A stretch of 6,655 bases of DNA from Clostridia bacterium (GTDB taxonomy: Bacteria > Bacillota > Dehalobacteriia > UBA4068), in the NCBI GenBank assembly GCA_012515255.1, contig JAAYYR010000176.1, positions 1 through 6,655 of the forward strand, written 5' to 3'. The number at the start of each line of letters is the position of its first letter. Positions within the stretch are counted from its first letter, which is position 1. The notes beneath the pieces are model-generated. The model did not search any database, was not told the origin of the DNA, and worked only from the letters and a program-made list of their open reading frames with translations. This document shows positions 1-6,300 of this stretch, piece by piece. The position numbers and the translations under genes are program-made.

Positions 1-1
1 A

Positions 2-505
2 GAACTGGGTCTTACCGATATCCAGGTGATGTACCATTACACTGGCGATTTAAAGGCGACTCCGGAAGCCCAAACCCTGGCCGGCTCCTGGTATAATGCC
101 GGCACCGAGGTAATCTTTGCTTGTGGCGGCCCGGTGGGCAATAGCGTGATGGCAGCCGCCGAACCGGTGGGCGCTTATGTCATCGGCGCGGAATTAGATC
201 AAAGCGAGCAATCGACTACCGTTATTACTTCGGCAATGAAGAACCTCCCCGCTGCGGTTTATATGGCTGTCAAGGCCTTCTATGACGGCGAATTTCATGG
301 CGGCGTCATAGACCGTCTTAATGCGGCGAATGATGGCATCTGCCTGCCGATGGACACCAGCAAATTCACTACCTTCACTCAAGGCAATTATGACGCCATC
401 TACTCCAAACTGGTTGCGGGTGAGATTGCCATCCCTGTTGATACGGATCATGCTTCCGCGACGGAGCTGGCAAACGATGCCGTTACCGTGATCATGGTCG
501 AATAA
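2..505 (+). CDS. BMP/PnrA-family ABC transporter substrate-binding protein (C-terminal part, 5' end outside window)
   Basis: The reading frame is open from position 2, so only about the last 167 residues are present. BMP-family proteins are usually lipoproteins of about 330-370 residues that bind nucleosides or related ligands outside the membrane and hand them to an ABC importer. Family-like features are visible: a FACGGPVGNSV segment matching the ligand-pocket loop, a VIGAELDQS segment equivalent to the common VIGVDxDQ motif, and a following TSAMKNLPAAVY helix matching the usual TSxxKxxxxAV. The C-terminal lobe ends in a short AVTVIMVE tail. Lipobox and signal peptide would lie upstream and cannot be seen. 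A terminator follows within 20 bp, so any permease and ATPase genes of the same operon should lie to the left. The ligand (purine nucleoside or other) cannot be told from this fragment. Family assignment is firm; substrate is not. Confidence 0.88.
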   Translation, partial: ELGLTDIQVMYHYTGDLKATPEAQTLAGSWYNAGTEVIFACGGPVGNSVMAAAEPVGAYVIGAELDQSEQSTTVITSAMKNLPAAVYMAVKAFYDGEFHGGVIDRLNAANDGICLPMDTSKFTTFTQGNYDAIYSKLVAGEIAIPVDTDHASATELANDAVTVIMVE

Positions 506-522
506 TATATTTAGGCAGCGCT

Positions 523-550
523 AAGGGGGCTGTTCAAACAGCCCCCTTTT
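523..550 (+). terminator. Rho-independent terminator of the BMP gene
   Basis: An 11-bp perfect stem (AAGGGGGCTGT at 523-533 pairing with ACAGCCCCCTT at 538-548) closes a TCAA loop and runs into TTTT at 547-550. It starts 17 bp after the BMP stop codon. On the opposite strand the stem is followed by only two T residues, so it should be weak for leftward transcription. Confidence 0.9.
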
Positions 551-691
551 ACATATTAAATATATCACTCGCGAATATTGGCGCTTTGGCCATTCCCTTT
601 TCGCCATTTCAGGCGATCATGGCCGGCGTCTGCGGTGAAACCCGGCCGCATTGGCTGGCGGTTCTGCCGTCCGTAATGCTATTTGGCCCCC

Positions 692-720
692 GGGCTTTGA
701 TGCCCTGCCGCTCAAAGCCC
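692..720. repeat. Perfect 9-bp inverted repeat (hairpin)
   Basis: GGGCTTTGA at 692-700 is exactly complementary to TCAAAGCCC at 712-720, with an 11-nt loop. On the + strand a run of five T residues follows at 732-736, but 11 nt past the stem, which is too far for a standard terminator. It is the strongest stem in the intergenic region. Confidence 0.6.
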
Positions 721-792
721 CAATTCGGCGCTTTTTGTGACTTTCATCAATCTTCTTAGTATATGCCCTGCCAATTATTGCTGCTGACCGCC

Positions 793-819
793 ATTATACG
801 GGGCCAGCGATGCCGTCAA
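793..819 (-). promoter_or_regulatory. Candidate leftward sigma-A-type promoter
   Basis: On the minus strand TTGACG (819 to 814) and a perfect TATAAT (798 to 793) are separated by 15 bp. The hexamers are good, but the spacer is one or two bases shorter than usual, and no extended -10 TG is present. A start near 786 would transcribe leftward through the hairpin-rich region, with no gene oriented that way before the BMP terminator. The -35 box lies inside an inverted repeat, GTCAAG at 815-820 and CTTGAC at 829-834, which could be an operator. Read-through from the amidase gene would be stopped by the terminator just upstream. Confidence 0.3.
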
Positions 820-837
820 GGAGTATTACTTGACAAC

Positions 838-866
838 AAAAAGGCCCGGGCTTGCCCCGGGTCTTT
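838..866 (-). terminator. Rho-independent terminator of the leftward amidase gene
   Basis: Read leftward, an 11-position stem (866-856 with 850-840, one mismatch, core CCCGGG/CCCGGG) closes a 5-nt loop at 851-855 and ends in five T residues (complement of AAAAA at 838-842). It begins 24 bp past the amidase stop codon, the expected place. Confidence 0.85.
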
Positions 867-890
867 GCAGTTGATTCTTTGAGCGGGCTA

Positions 891-1445
891 TTAGTCCGGG
901 AAGGAAAACGGTACGCCCAAAAATTGCGTTACAGACAAGGAGAGGTTTTGGGCGATGCGTTCGATATTTTCCGTGATCCAGGCCGCGTCCTCCGGGTTAT
1001 CATGATAGGCCAGTTCCACCAGCACAGCCGGAGCACGGGTGTTGTTTAGCTCATAGAGCTGGGTAGTGGGTACAGCGCTTACCAGTTCGGGATAGGGATA
1101 AATTATGGCCAGATTATCGGCAAAAATTTGCGCCGCCCGCTGACCTTGATTGCTGTTGGCGTAATAATAGACGTCGCTGCCCTGCAATTGTCCGGCCAGA
1201 TTTTCCGGCGCGGCATTACTGTGTATCGCCAGGTGCAGATCATAATTGCCCATATTGGAAAGGCGCACCGAATCCTGGACGAGCAAAGCCGGATTATTCC
1301 GGCCAAAATTAATGCCCGCGGCCCGCAGATACGGTTCCATAGCGTCGGCGATGAGGTTTGCATAATACTCCTCGGTCCCCCCGGTGATAAAGGGATTATA
1401 TTCCTGCGTCGAAGGGCTTAAAAAAACGCTGGGCATAGTCTGCAT
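891..1445 (-). CDS. Amidase_3-like N-acetylmuramoyl-L-alanine amidase, single domain, no signal peptide
   Basis: A 184-residue protein that resembles zinc-dependent Amidase_3 enzymes, which cut the bond between N-acetylmuramic acid and L-alanine in peptidoglycan. Visible family features are the GGTEEYYANLIADAM helix with a likely metal-ligand glutamate (E25 or E26), the second zinc histidine H75 in LHLAIHSNAAP, and the catalytic-type glutamate E144 in APAVLVELAYHDN. The usual first motif DPGHGG reads LSPSTQE, so the first histidine is replaced by T13. I recall related clostridial proteins with the same SPSxQ signature, so this looks like a subfamily trait and not damage. There is no signal peptide, membrane segment, SPOR, SH3 or LysM domain, so export is unexplained: the protein may act in the mother cell during sporulation or after lysis. 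The ATG at 1445 is preceded by GAGG at 1456-1453 with 7 nt spacing, better placed than the internal ATG at residue 4. It is its own transcription unit, divergent from pcrA. Confidence 0.85.
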   Translation of the reverse strand: MQTMPSVFLSPSTQEYNPFITGGTEEYYANLIADAMEPYLRAAGINFGRNNPALLVQDSVRLSNMGNYDLHLAIHSNAAPENLAGQLQGSDVYYYANSNQGQRAAQIFADNLAIIYPYPELVSAVPTTQLYELNNTRAPAVLVELAYHDNPEDAAWITENIERIAQNLSLSVTQFLGVPFSFPD

Positions 1446-1472
1446 ACATAGACCTCATTTCACTTTTTGTCA

Positions 1473-1499
1473 ATCATATGTGGACACAGCCTGAAGTAT
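1473..1499 (-). promoter_or_regulatory. Candidate sigma-E-like (mother-cell sporulation) promoter for the amidase gene
   Basis: Read leftward, ATA at 1499-1497 is followed after 16 bp by CATATGAT at 1480-1473. The known sigma-E pattern of Bacillus is ATA, 16-18 bp, CATACANT, so the -10 differs at two specified positions. A start near 1466 would leave a short leader with the GAGG ribosome site. The same -10 contains TATGAT, one mismatch from a sigma-A box, but no TTGACA-like -35 is seen 16-18 bp upstream. This is a weak match from pattern reading only. Confidence 0.3.
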
Positions 1500-1574
1500 G
1501 CCGCGGCACAGAGGGAAAATACTAAAAATCGCGAATTTATATCTGGTTAGGCATCGATAAATAAGTGAGGCTAC

Positions 1575-3812
1575 ATGGATATACTACGGGGCTTGAATCA
1601 AGAGCAAAAAGCAGCGGTCAGCGCCGAGGCGCCGCATATTTTGGTTGTAGCGGGCGCGGGCAGCGGCAAAACAGGTGTGCTGGTGCGCCGCCTGGCCTGG
1701 CTGATCGAGCAGCAAGGGGTCAGCCCCTATCAGATTATGGCGGTCACCTTCACCAATAAGGCTGCGCGCGAGATGCGGGAGCGGGTCGAGGATTTGACCG
1801 GCATAGATACCCGCCGCATGTGGATCGGTACTTTCCATGCTTTATGCAGCCGCTTGCTGCGCATCGAGGCGGAGAGCTTCGGTATTCCCCGCGATTTTGT
1901 TATTTATGACGAAGCCGACAGCCGCGCCCTGATCAAGCAATGTCTGGCTGAGCTTGGCCTGCAAAGCAAGGAGAGCGAGTATCACCCGGCAGCGGTGAAG
2001 GCGGAGATCAGTACGGCGAAAAATAAGCTGATGAGTGCGGCTGACTATGCGTCTGCCGCGGCGGACGATTGGTCGCAGGATGTGGGGCGCATTTACAGCC
2101 GCTATCAGCAATTGCTCAGGGAAGCGCGGGCCTTTGATTTTGACGATTTGCTTACTAGGAGCGTGCGCCTGCTTACGCTGCATCCGGAGGTGCTTGCACG
2201 CTATCGCGAGCGCTTCGCCCATATCCTGGTAGACGAATACCAGGACACCAACCACTGCCAATACCGGCTGATCCGGCTGCTGGCCGGCAGCGCAGGCCAT
2301 ATTTTCGCTGTGGGCGACCCGGATCAGTCTATCTATAAATGGCGCGGCGCGGATATCGGTAATATTTTGGATTTCCCCCGCGATTATCCGGATTGCCAGG
2401 AATTACAGCTGCGGCAGAATTACCGCTCGACGCAAAATATTCTTGACGCGGCCAATGCCGTAATCGCCCATAATAGCGCCCGCCGCCCCAAAGATCTTTT
2501 CACTGAGTCAGGTAGCGGAGAAAAGCTGATTTATCACCGGGCTAATGATGATCGGGAGGAAGCCTATTTTGTTATTAGCAGCATCTCCGGGTTGCTGCGT
2601 GACGGCTATCGCTTGAGCGACTGCGCGGTTCTTTATCGCACTCATGGACAAAGCCGTCTTTTTGAGGATGAGTGCATCCGTTTTGGCATAAACTACCGGG
2701 TGTACGGCGGCCTGAAATTTTACGAGCGCAAAGAGGTCAAGGACTCGCTTGCCTATCTAAGGCTGATATTTAATCCCTTTGACAGCGAGGCCTTGCGCCG
2801 TATCTATAATGAGCCGCGCCGCGGTATCGGCAAGGCCACTTGGGAGAAGCTGCTGAATCTGGCTGCGCAACAGGGCAAGGCGCCGGCGGAACTGCTGGAG
2901 CGGATCGCATCGCAAGAAGAATTCAGCGCAGCGGTACGTGGCAAGCTGCGGCAATTCCAGGATTTGCTGATGGGATTACGGCAATTCGCGGCGGCCAATG
3001 ACTCGGCGGCGCAAATCCTCAATGAGGTGTGGCGCCGCAGCGGTTACGCGGAGATGATCGCTGCCGACCCGCAAGCGGCGGAGCGGGGCGAGATCCTGGA
3101 GCAATTCTACGATACCGCCGCCGACTTTGACCGCTATTATGAGCAAAATGAGGAGCAGCTGCCGGAAGATGAGCGCGAAAGCCGTCTCGGCGCCTTCCTC
3201 AACCGCACGGCGCTTGCCACCGATATGGACGAGGCTGCGGAAGACAGCGAATACCTGACCCTGATGACGCTGCATGCGGCCAAAGGCCTGGAATTCCCGG
3301 TGATTTTTCTCGTCGGCATGGAAGAAGGGCTGTTTCCCCATAAAAGGGTTATTTTCAGCACCGACGCCGCCGAGATGGAGGAGGAGCGGCGGCTCTGCTA
3401 TGTGGGCATGACCCGCGCCAAGTCGCGGCTTTATCTTACCGCCGCCTCCCGCCGCCAGCTTTGGGGCAGATATGAGGCGGGCAGCGCTTCCCGCTTTATC
3501 GGCGAGATACCGGATGAGCTGCTGATCAAAAGCGGCGCTGCAGAGCAAAAGACCGCGAGCCGCGGCAGAGCCGCCGCTGCGCAGATGGGGCCGCGCACCA
3601 GCATTTTCGTTGCACCCAAGGCCGCCGCGCCGCCGCGCAAGCGGATTGAGTTGATCCAGGTCGGCGATAAGCTGCGCCATGCTAAATTCGGCGACGGCGT
3701 GGTGATGTCGGTTACGGGGAGCGGCGAGGAGATGATTTTGGAAGCTGCCTTCCCCCAGGCCGGTTTAAAAAAGCTAAGCTGGAAATACGCTCCGGTCAAG
3801 AAAATTCAGTAG
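1575..3812 (+). CDS. pcrA: ATP-dependent 3'-5' DNA helicase PcrA (UvrD/Rep superfamily 1A)
   Basis: A 745-residue protein of normal PcrA length. All SF1A helicase motifs are present in order: Q-motif LNQEQ (7-11), Walker A AGAGSGKT (26-33, K32), motif Ia VTFTNKAAREM (57-67), Ib GTFHALC (85-91), Walker B VDEYQD (219-224), motif III VGDPDQSIYKWRGA (246-259), motif IV QNYRST (281-286), motif V LMTLHAAKGLEF (563-574) and motif VI EEERRLCYVGMTRAK (602-616, arginine finger R614). After an Ala/Arg-rich linker at about 640-690, residues 694-745 form the Tudor-like tail (VGDKLRHAKFGDGVV), which in Bacillus PcrA contacts RNA polymerase. The enzyme unwinds DNA in repair, rolling-circle replication and clearing of recombination or transcription blocks, in the cytoplasm. 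The ATG at 1575 has AGTGAGG at 1564-1570 with a short 4-nt spacer; the Q-motif begins six residues later, as in the family. ligA follows, the usual partner in Bacillota. I found no convincing promoter upstream. Confidence 0.97.
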   Translation: MDILRGLNQEQKAAVSAEAPHILVVAGAGSGKTGVLVRRLAWLIEQQGVSPYQIMAVTFTNKAAREMRERVEDLTGIDTRRMWIGTFHALCSRLLRIEAESFGIPRDFVIYDEADSRALIKQCLAELGLQSKESEYHPAAVKAEISTAKNKLMSAADYASAAADDWSQDVGRIYSRYQQLLREARAFDFDDLLTRSVRLLTLHPEVLARYRERFAHILVDEYQDTNHCQYRLIRLLAGSAGHIFAVGDPDQSIYKWRGADIGNILDFPRDYPDCQELQLRQNYRSTQNILDAANAVIAHNSARRPKDLFTESGSGEKLIYHRANDDREEAYFVISSISGLLRDGYRLSDCAVLYRTHGQSRLFEDECIRFGINYRVYGGLKFYERKEVKDSLAYLRLIFNPFDSEALRRIYNEPRRGIGKATWEKLLNLAAQQGKAPAELLERIASQEEFSAAVRGKLRQFQDLLMGLRQFAAANDSAAQILNEVWRRSGYAEMIAADPQAAERGEILEQFYDTAADFDRYYEQNEEQLPEDERESRLGAFLNRTALATDMDEAAEDSEYLTLMTLHAAKGLEFPVIFLVGMEEGLFPHKRVIFSTDAAEMEEERRLCYVGMTRAKSRLYLTAASRRQLWGRYEAGSASRFIGEIPDELLIKSGAAEQKTASRGRAAAAQMGPRTSIFVAPKAAAPPRKRIELIQVGDKLRHAKFGDGVVMSVTGSGEEMILEAAFPQAGLKKLSWKYAPVKKIQ

Positions 3813-3844
3813 GCCGGCGCGTACCCGGGCAGAGATCACGGGAG

Positions 3845-3858
3845 GCTTTAGCTAAAGC
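3845..3858. repeat. Perfect 14-bp palindrome in the pcrA-ligA gap
   Basis: GCTTTAGCTAAAGC reads the same on both strands. It directly follows GGGAG at 3840-3844 and lies 75 bp before the ligA start. It has no T-run after it, so it is not a standard terminator; with no loop it would be a poor RNA hairpin and suits a DNA-binding dimer site better. Function unknown. Confidence 0.55.
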
Positions 3859-3869
3859 AAACACAGTAT

Positions 3870-3879
3870 GCCAATTGGC
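3870..3879. repeat. Perfect 10-bp palindrome in the pcrA-ligA gap
   Basis: GCCAATTGGC is self-complementary and begins 11 bp after the end of the 14-bp palindrome. The centre-to-centre distance is 23 bp, about two helical turns. It may be part of the same regulatory site or chance. Confidence 0.4.
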
Positions 3880-3922
3880 GCGCAGGCTTGGCGGCGTTTG
3901 TTTTGGCCCTGATAAGCAAAAC

Positions 3923-3927
3923 GGTGA
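3923..3927 (+). promoter_or_regulatory. Ribosome binding site that sets the ligA start
   Basis: GGTGA at 3923-3927 sits 5 nt before the ATG at 3933. The longer in-frame start, TTG at 3888, has no comparable site and would add 15 residues not expected in LigA, so the ATG is preferred. Confidence 0.6.
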
Positions 3928-3932
3928 CTGAT

Positions 3933-5942
3933 ATGGACGATAAAGAAGCAAAGGCAAGAATCGAACATTTGCGGCGGGAAATAGAGCGGCATAACGCGGC
4001 CTATTATCTGCATGACGCGCCTTTGATCAGCGATTATGATTTCGACCGGCTGATGCTGGAATTGCGCGATCTGGAAACGCAATACCAGCAGTTTGCCGAC
4101 TTGGATTCGCCAACGCAAAAAATAGGCGGCGCGGCGCTGCCCGCTTTCGCCCCGGTGCGCCATGCCAGACAGCTGCTTTCGCTGGAAAACGCCTCCAGCG
4201 AGGCGGATCTAGCGGCATTTCTGAGCCGTCTGACAAAGGCCGGCCTTGCGGAGCCGCTATTTATGGTAGAACCGAAAATGGACGGTTTGACCCTGAGCGT
4301 TAGCTTTGAGCGGGGCCGGTTCAGCTTGGCCGCCACGCGCGGCGACGGGGTGACAGGCGAGAATGTTACCGCCAATGCCAGGGTGATCAAAGCCATACCG
4401 GCGCGCTTAAGCGAGGCTGTGCCGCGCCTTGCGGTACGCGGCGAGGCTTATATGGATAAGCAGGCCTTTGTTCGGCTGAACGAGCGGCGCGAGGAAGCGG
4501 GCCAGCCGCTGTTTGCCAATCCGCGCAATGCGGCGGCGGGCAGCCTGCGCCAGCTTGACCCCAGTGTAACCGCAGGACGTAAGCTGGCGATTTTCTTTTA
4601 TGATATTATCGATATCGAGGGCGAAGCGCCGTCTAGCCAAAGCGGGCTGTTAGAGCGGTTAGCGGCCTGGGGTCTGCCGGTTAACCCGGAGCGACGGTTA
4701 TGCCGCGGCGTCAAGCAGATCATGGATTATATCGCTGAGATGGAACAAAAACGGCATGATTTGCCATACGAGATCGACGGCATGGTAATCAAGCTGGACG
4801 ATATTGCCGCGCGGAATATGCTTGGCGCCACCGGCAAATTTCCCCGCTGGGCTGTGGCTTATAAATTTCCGCCGGAGCAGCGGGAGACCATTGTCCAGAA
4901 TATTATCATCGGCGTAGGACGCACCGGCGCCATGACCCCGGCGGCAGTCTTGAAGCCGGTGTTTTTGGCCGGCAGCACTATCAGCCATGCTACGCTGCAT
5001 AACGAGGACAATGTGCGCGATAAGGATATTCGCATCGGCGATACGGTGCTGATCCAAAAGGCGGGCGATGTCATTCCGGAAGTGGTGCGGGTCTTGCGGG
5101 AAAAACGTACCGGCGCGGAAAAAGAATTTGTCATGCCGCTTCATTGCCCGGAATGCGGCAGCCCTGGCGTTCGCCTGCCGGGCGAAGCTGTGCGCCGCTG
5201 CCTTAATATCGACTGCCCGGCGCGCATTTATGAATCGATCATTCATTTTGCATCAAAGCATGGTATGAATATTGACGGCCTGGGTCCGGGTTTGGTGCGG
5301 CGGCTGCTGGACGAAGGCCTGATCGATGATATCACAGATCTTTATCATCTTGAAGCCGCCAAAATCACGGCGCTTCCCGGCTTTGGCGAAATATCCACCG
5401 CGAATTTATTGCGCGCTGTGGAGCAAAGCAAAGGCCGGCCGCTGCATAATCTGTTGTTTGCCTTGGGCATCCGCCATGTGGGCGAGCAGGCGGCAAAAAT
5501 CCTTGCCGCCAGCTTTGCCGATATCGATCAGTTGATGGCGGCGGACGCCCAAACTTTGACTACTATCCCGGATATCGGCGGGGTGATTGCCCAAAGCATT
5601 GTTAATTTTTTCGCCGAGCAGCATAATGTGCGGCTGATCGAGCGCTTACGCGAAGCAGGCGTTAATCTGAGGGAAGAGCAAAAGACGTTAGGAGAGCAGC
5701 CCCTTGCGGGGCTAAACTTTGTGATCAGCGGCGCTTTAGCCAATTTGAGCCGCGACGAGGCCAAAGCGCTGATCGAAGAAAATGGCGGCAAAGTCAGTTC
5801 TTCAGTCAGCCGCAATACTTCGTATTTACTGCTTGGCGAAAATCCCGGTAGCAAGCTAGACAAAGCCAATGCGCTGCAAGTACCGGTAATCGAACTGGCG
5901 CAGCTTCTGGCTATGCTGAAGGAGGAAGCCGGCTATGCATGA
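3933..5942 (+). CDS. ligA: NAD+-dependent DNA ligase LigA
   Basis: A 669-residue protein, the usual LigA length. It seals nicks in duplex DNA during lagging-strand synthesis and repair, using NAD+ to form a ligase-AMP intermediate. Domains in order: Ia NMN-binding region (HNAAYYLHDAPLISDYDFD, 20-38); nucleotidyltransferase with EPKMDG (113-118, catalytic lysine K115, the same number as in E. coli), TRGDGVTGENV and ANPRNAAAGSLRQ; OB fold with VGRTGAMTPAAVL and HNEDN; zinc finger with C405, C408, C423 and C428; helix-hairpin-helix repeats (IDGLGPGLV, ALPGFGEIS, ALGIRHVGE, TIPDIGGV); and a C-terminal BRCT domain (LNFVISGAL through NPGSKLDKA). The position equivalent to E. coli Tyr35 of the NMN site appears to be F37 here, a substitution I believe occurs in other LigAs. 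The ATG start matches the family N-terminus. It lies 120 bp after pcrA with no terminator between, so read-through is likely, and its last 8 bp overlap hypA. Confidence 0.97.
   Translation: MDDKEAKARIEHLRREIERHNAAYYLHDAPLISDYDFDRLMLELRDLETQYQQFADLDSPTQKIGGAALPAFAPVRHARQLLSLENASSEADLAAFLSRLTKAGLAEPLFMVEPKMDGLTLSVSFERGRFSLAATRGDGVTGENVTANARVIKAIPARLSEAVPRLAVRGEAYMDKQAFVRLNERREEAGQPLFANPRNAAAGSLRQLDPSVTAGRKLAIFFYDIIDIEGEAPSSQSGLLERLAAWGLPVNPERRLCRGVKQIMDYIAEMEQKRHDLPYEIDGMVIKLDDIAARNMLGATGKFPRWAVAYKFPPEQRETIVQNIIIGVGRTGAMTPAAVLKPVFLAGSTISHATLHNEDNVRDKDIRIGDTVLIQKAGDVIPEVVRVLREKRTGAEKEFVMPLHCPECGSPGVRLPGEAVRRCLNIDCPARIYESIIHFASKHGMNIDGLGPGLVRRLLDEGLIDDITDLYHLEAAKITALPGFGEISTANLLRAVEQSKGRPLHNLLFALGIRHVGEQAAKILAASFADIDQLMAADAQTLTTIPDIGGVIAQSIVNFFAEQHNVRLIERLREAGVNLREEQKTLGEQPLAGLNFVISGALANLSRDEAKALIEENGGKVSSSVSRNTSYLLLGENPGSKLDKANALQVPVIELAQLLAMLKEEAGYA
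5919..5925 (+). promoter_or_regulatory. Strong ribosome binding site of hypA, inside ligA
   Basis: AAGGAGG lies 9 nt before the hypA ATG and within the last codons of ligA. It fixes the hypA start and suggests that hypA can be translated well without relying only on coupling to ligA. Confidence 0.8.
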
Positions 5943-6300
5943 GCTATCGCTGATGGACGGCATTTTCAGCCGGGCAGAGGCGGCCCTCAAGCCTTATGGC
6001 TCCGTCAAGGTCAATAGCTTGACAGTGCGAATCGGCCCCCTGGCTAATATTATGCCGGCGGCTTTTGATTTTGCTTTTGAGGCCCTGAGCGCGGGAGGTA
6101 TCTTTGAAGGCGCACAGCTGATTACGGAGCCATTGCCGATAACAGCCCGCTGCCAGGCCTGTGATAGGGAGTTCGCTAGCCGGGCGCTGCCGCTTATTTG
6201 TCCCGACTGCGCCGCCCGCGAGGTTATGGTGACAGGCGGCGACGAGGTTTATCTTGCGAGTATTGATTTTAACGAGGAAGGTGAAGCGATTGCAGATTGA
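5935..6300 (+). CDS. hypA: Hydrogenase maturation nickel chaperone HypA
   Basis: A 121-residue protein, typical for HypA, which binds nickel and with HypB loads it into the active site of the [NiFe]-hydrogenase large subunit; in some bacteria it also serves urease. It starts with MHELSLM, giving the conserved N-terminal nickel site (H2, E3). The middle shows the family helix pattern (IGPLANIMPAAFDFAFEAL). The structural zinc site is complete: C73 and C76 (CQAC), then C89 and C92 (CPDC). A DEVYLASIDF segment near the C-terminus matches the family. The ATG overlaps the end of ligA by 8 bp and has a strong AAGGAGG site, and the stop overlaps hypB by 11 bp, so the three genes are likely translated from one message. 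No hydrogenase structural gene lies in the window, so the target enzyme is inferred. Confidence 0.96.
   Translation: MHELSLMDGIFSRAEAALKPYGSVKVNSLTVRIGPLANIMPAAFDFAFEALSAGGIFEGAQLITEPLPITARCQACDREFASRALPLICPDCAAREVMVTGGDEVYLASIDFNEEGEAIAD
6274..6284 (+). promoter_or_regulatory. Ribosome binding site that supports the TTG start of hypB
   Basis: GAGGAAGGTGA at 6274-6284 precedes the TTG at 6290 by 5 nt. The next in-frame ATG at 6317 has no purine-rich site before it, and starting there would drop the N-terminal residues that match HypB homologues. Confidence 0.65.

Larger units (their letters stand above)
551..837. other. Hairpin-rich intergenic region between two convergent genes, no assigned gene
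   Basis: This stretch lies between the terminators of the BMP gene and the leftward amidase gene. No ORF with a good ribosome site was found. It holds a series of inverted repeats: TCGCC/GGCGA at 601-605 and 612-616; GGCCGG/CCGGCC at 621-626 and 642-647, competing with TGCGG/CCGCA at 631-635 and 646-650; a 5-bp stem (one G-U pair) at 657-661 and 667-671; and a perfect 9-bp stem GGGCTTTGA/TCAAAGCCC at 692-700 and 712-720 with an 11-nt loop. The octamer GGCGCTTT occurs at 580-587 and again at 727-734. A leftward promoter candidate lies at 793-819. It could be a small RNA, a dispersed intergenic repeat or a decayed gene; none of these can be settled here. Confidence 0.35.

Noticed and set aside
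619..759. A 46-residue + strand frame starting ATG at 619, within a longer open frame running through the BMP terminator
   Set aside because: The ribosome site is weak (AGGCGA), the frame runs through hairpins, and no protein family was recognised. It may be a shadow of structured or repeated DNA or a gene remnant, but I cannot support it as a gene.
1468..1473. Perfect TTGACA on the minus strand upstream of the amidase gene
   Set aside because: A -10 box at the right distance would fall on the start codon at about 1445-1450, leaving no room for the ribosome site.
2976..3680. A 234-codon open frame antisense to pcrA
   Set aside because: It lies fully inside the conserved helicase gene on the other strand, has no recognisable domain, and long antisense frames are expected from the codon bias of moderately GC-rich genes.
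3868..3912. A 14-codon ORF (ATG at 3868) in the pcrA-ligA gap, possible leader peptide
   Set aside because: The nearest GGAGG (3841-3845) is 22 nt away, there is no run of regulatory codons, and no attenuator hairpin with a T-run follows it.
3888..3932. TTG start at 3888 extending LigA by 15 residues
   Set aside because: It has no good ribosome site and the extension does not match LigA N-termini; the ATG at 3933 has GGTGA 5 nt before it.
4698..5246. A 182-codon open frame antisense to ligA
   Set aside because: It covers the conserved adenylation, OB-fold and zinc-finger coding sequence of ligA and shows no motifs of its own.
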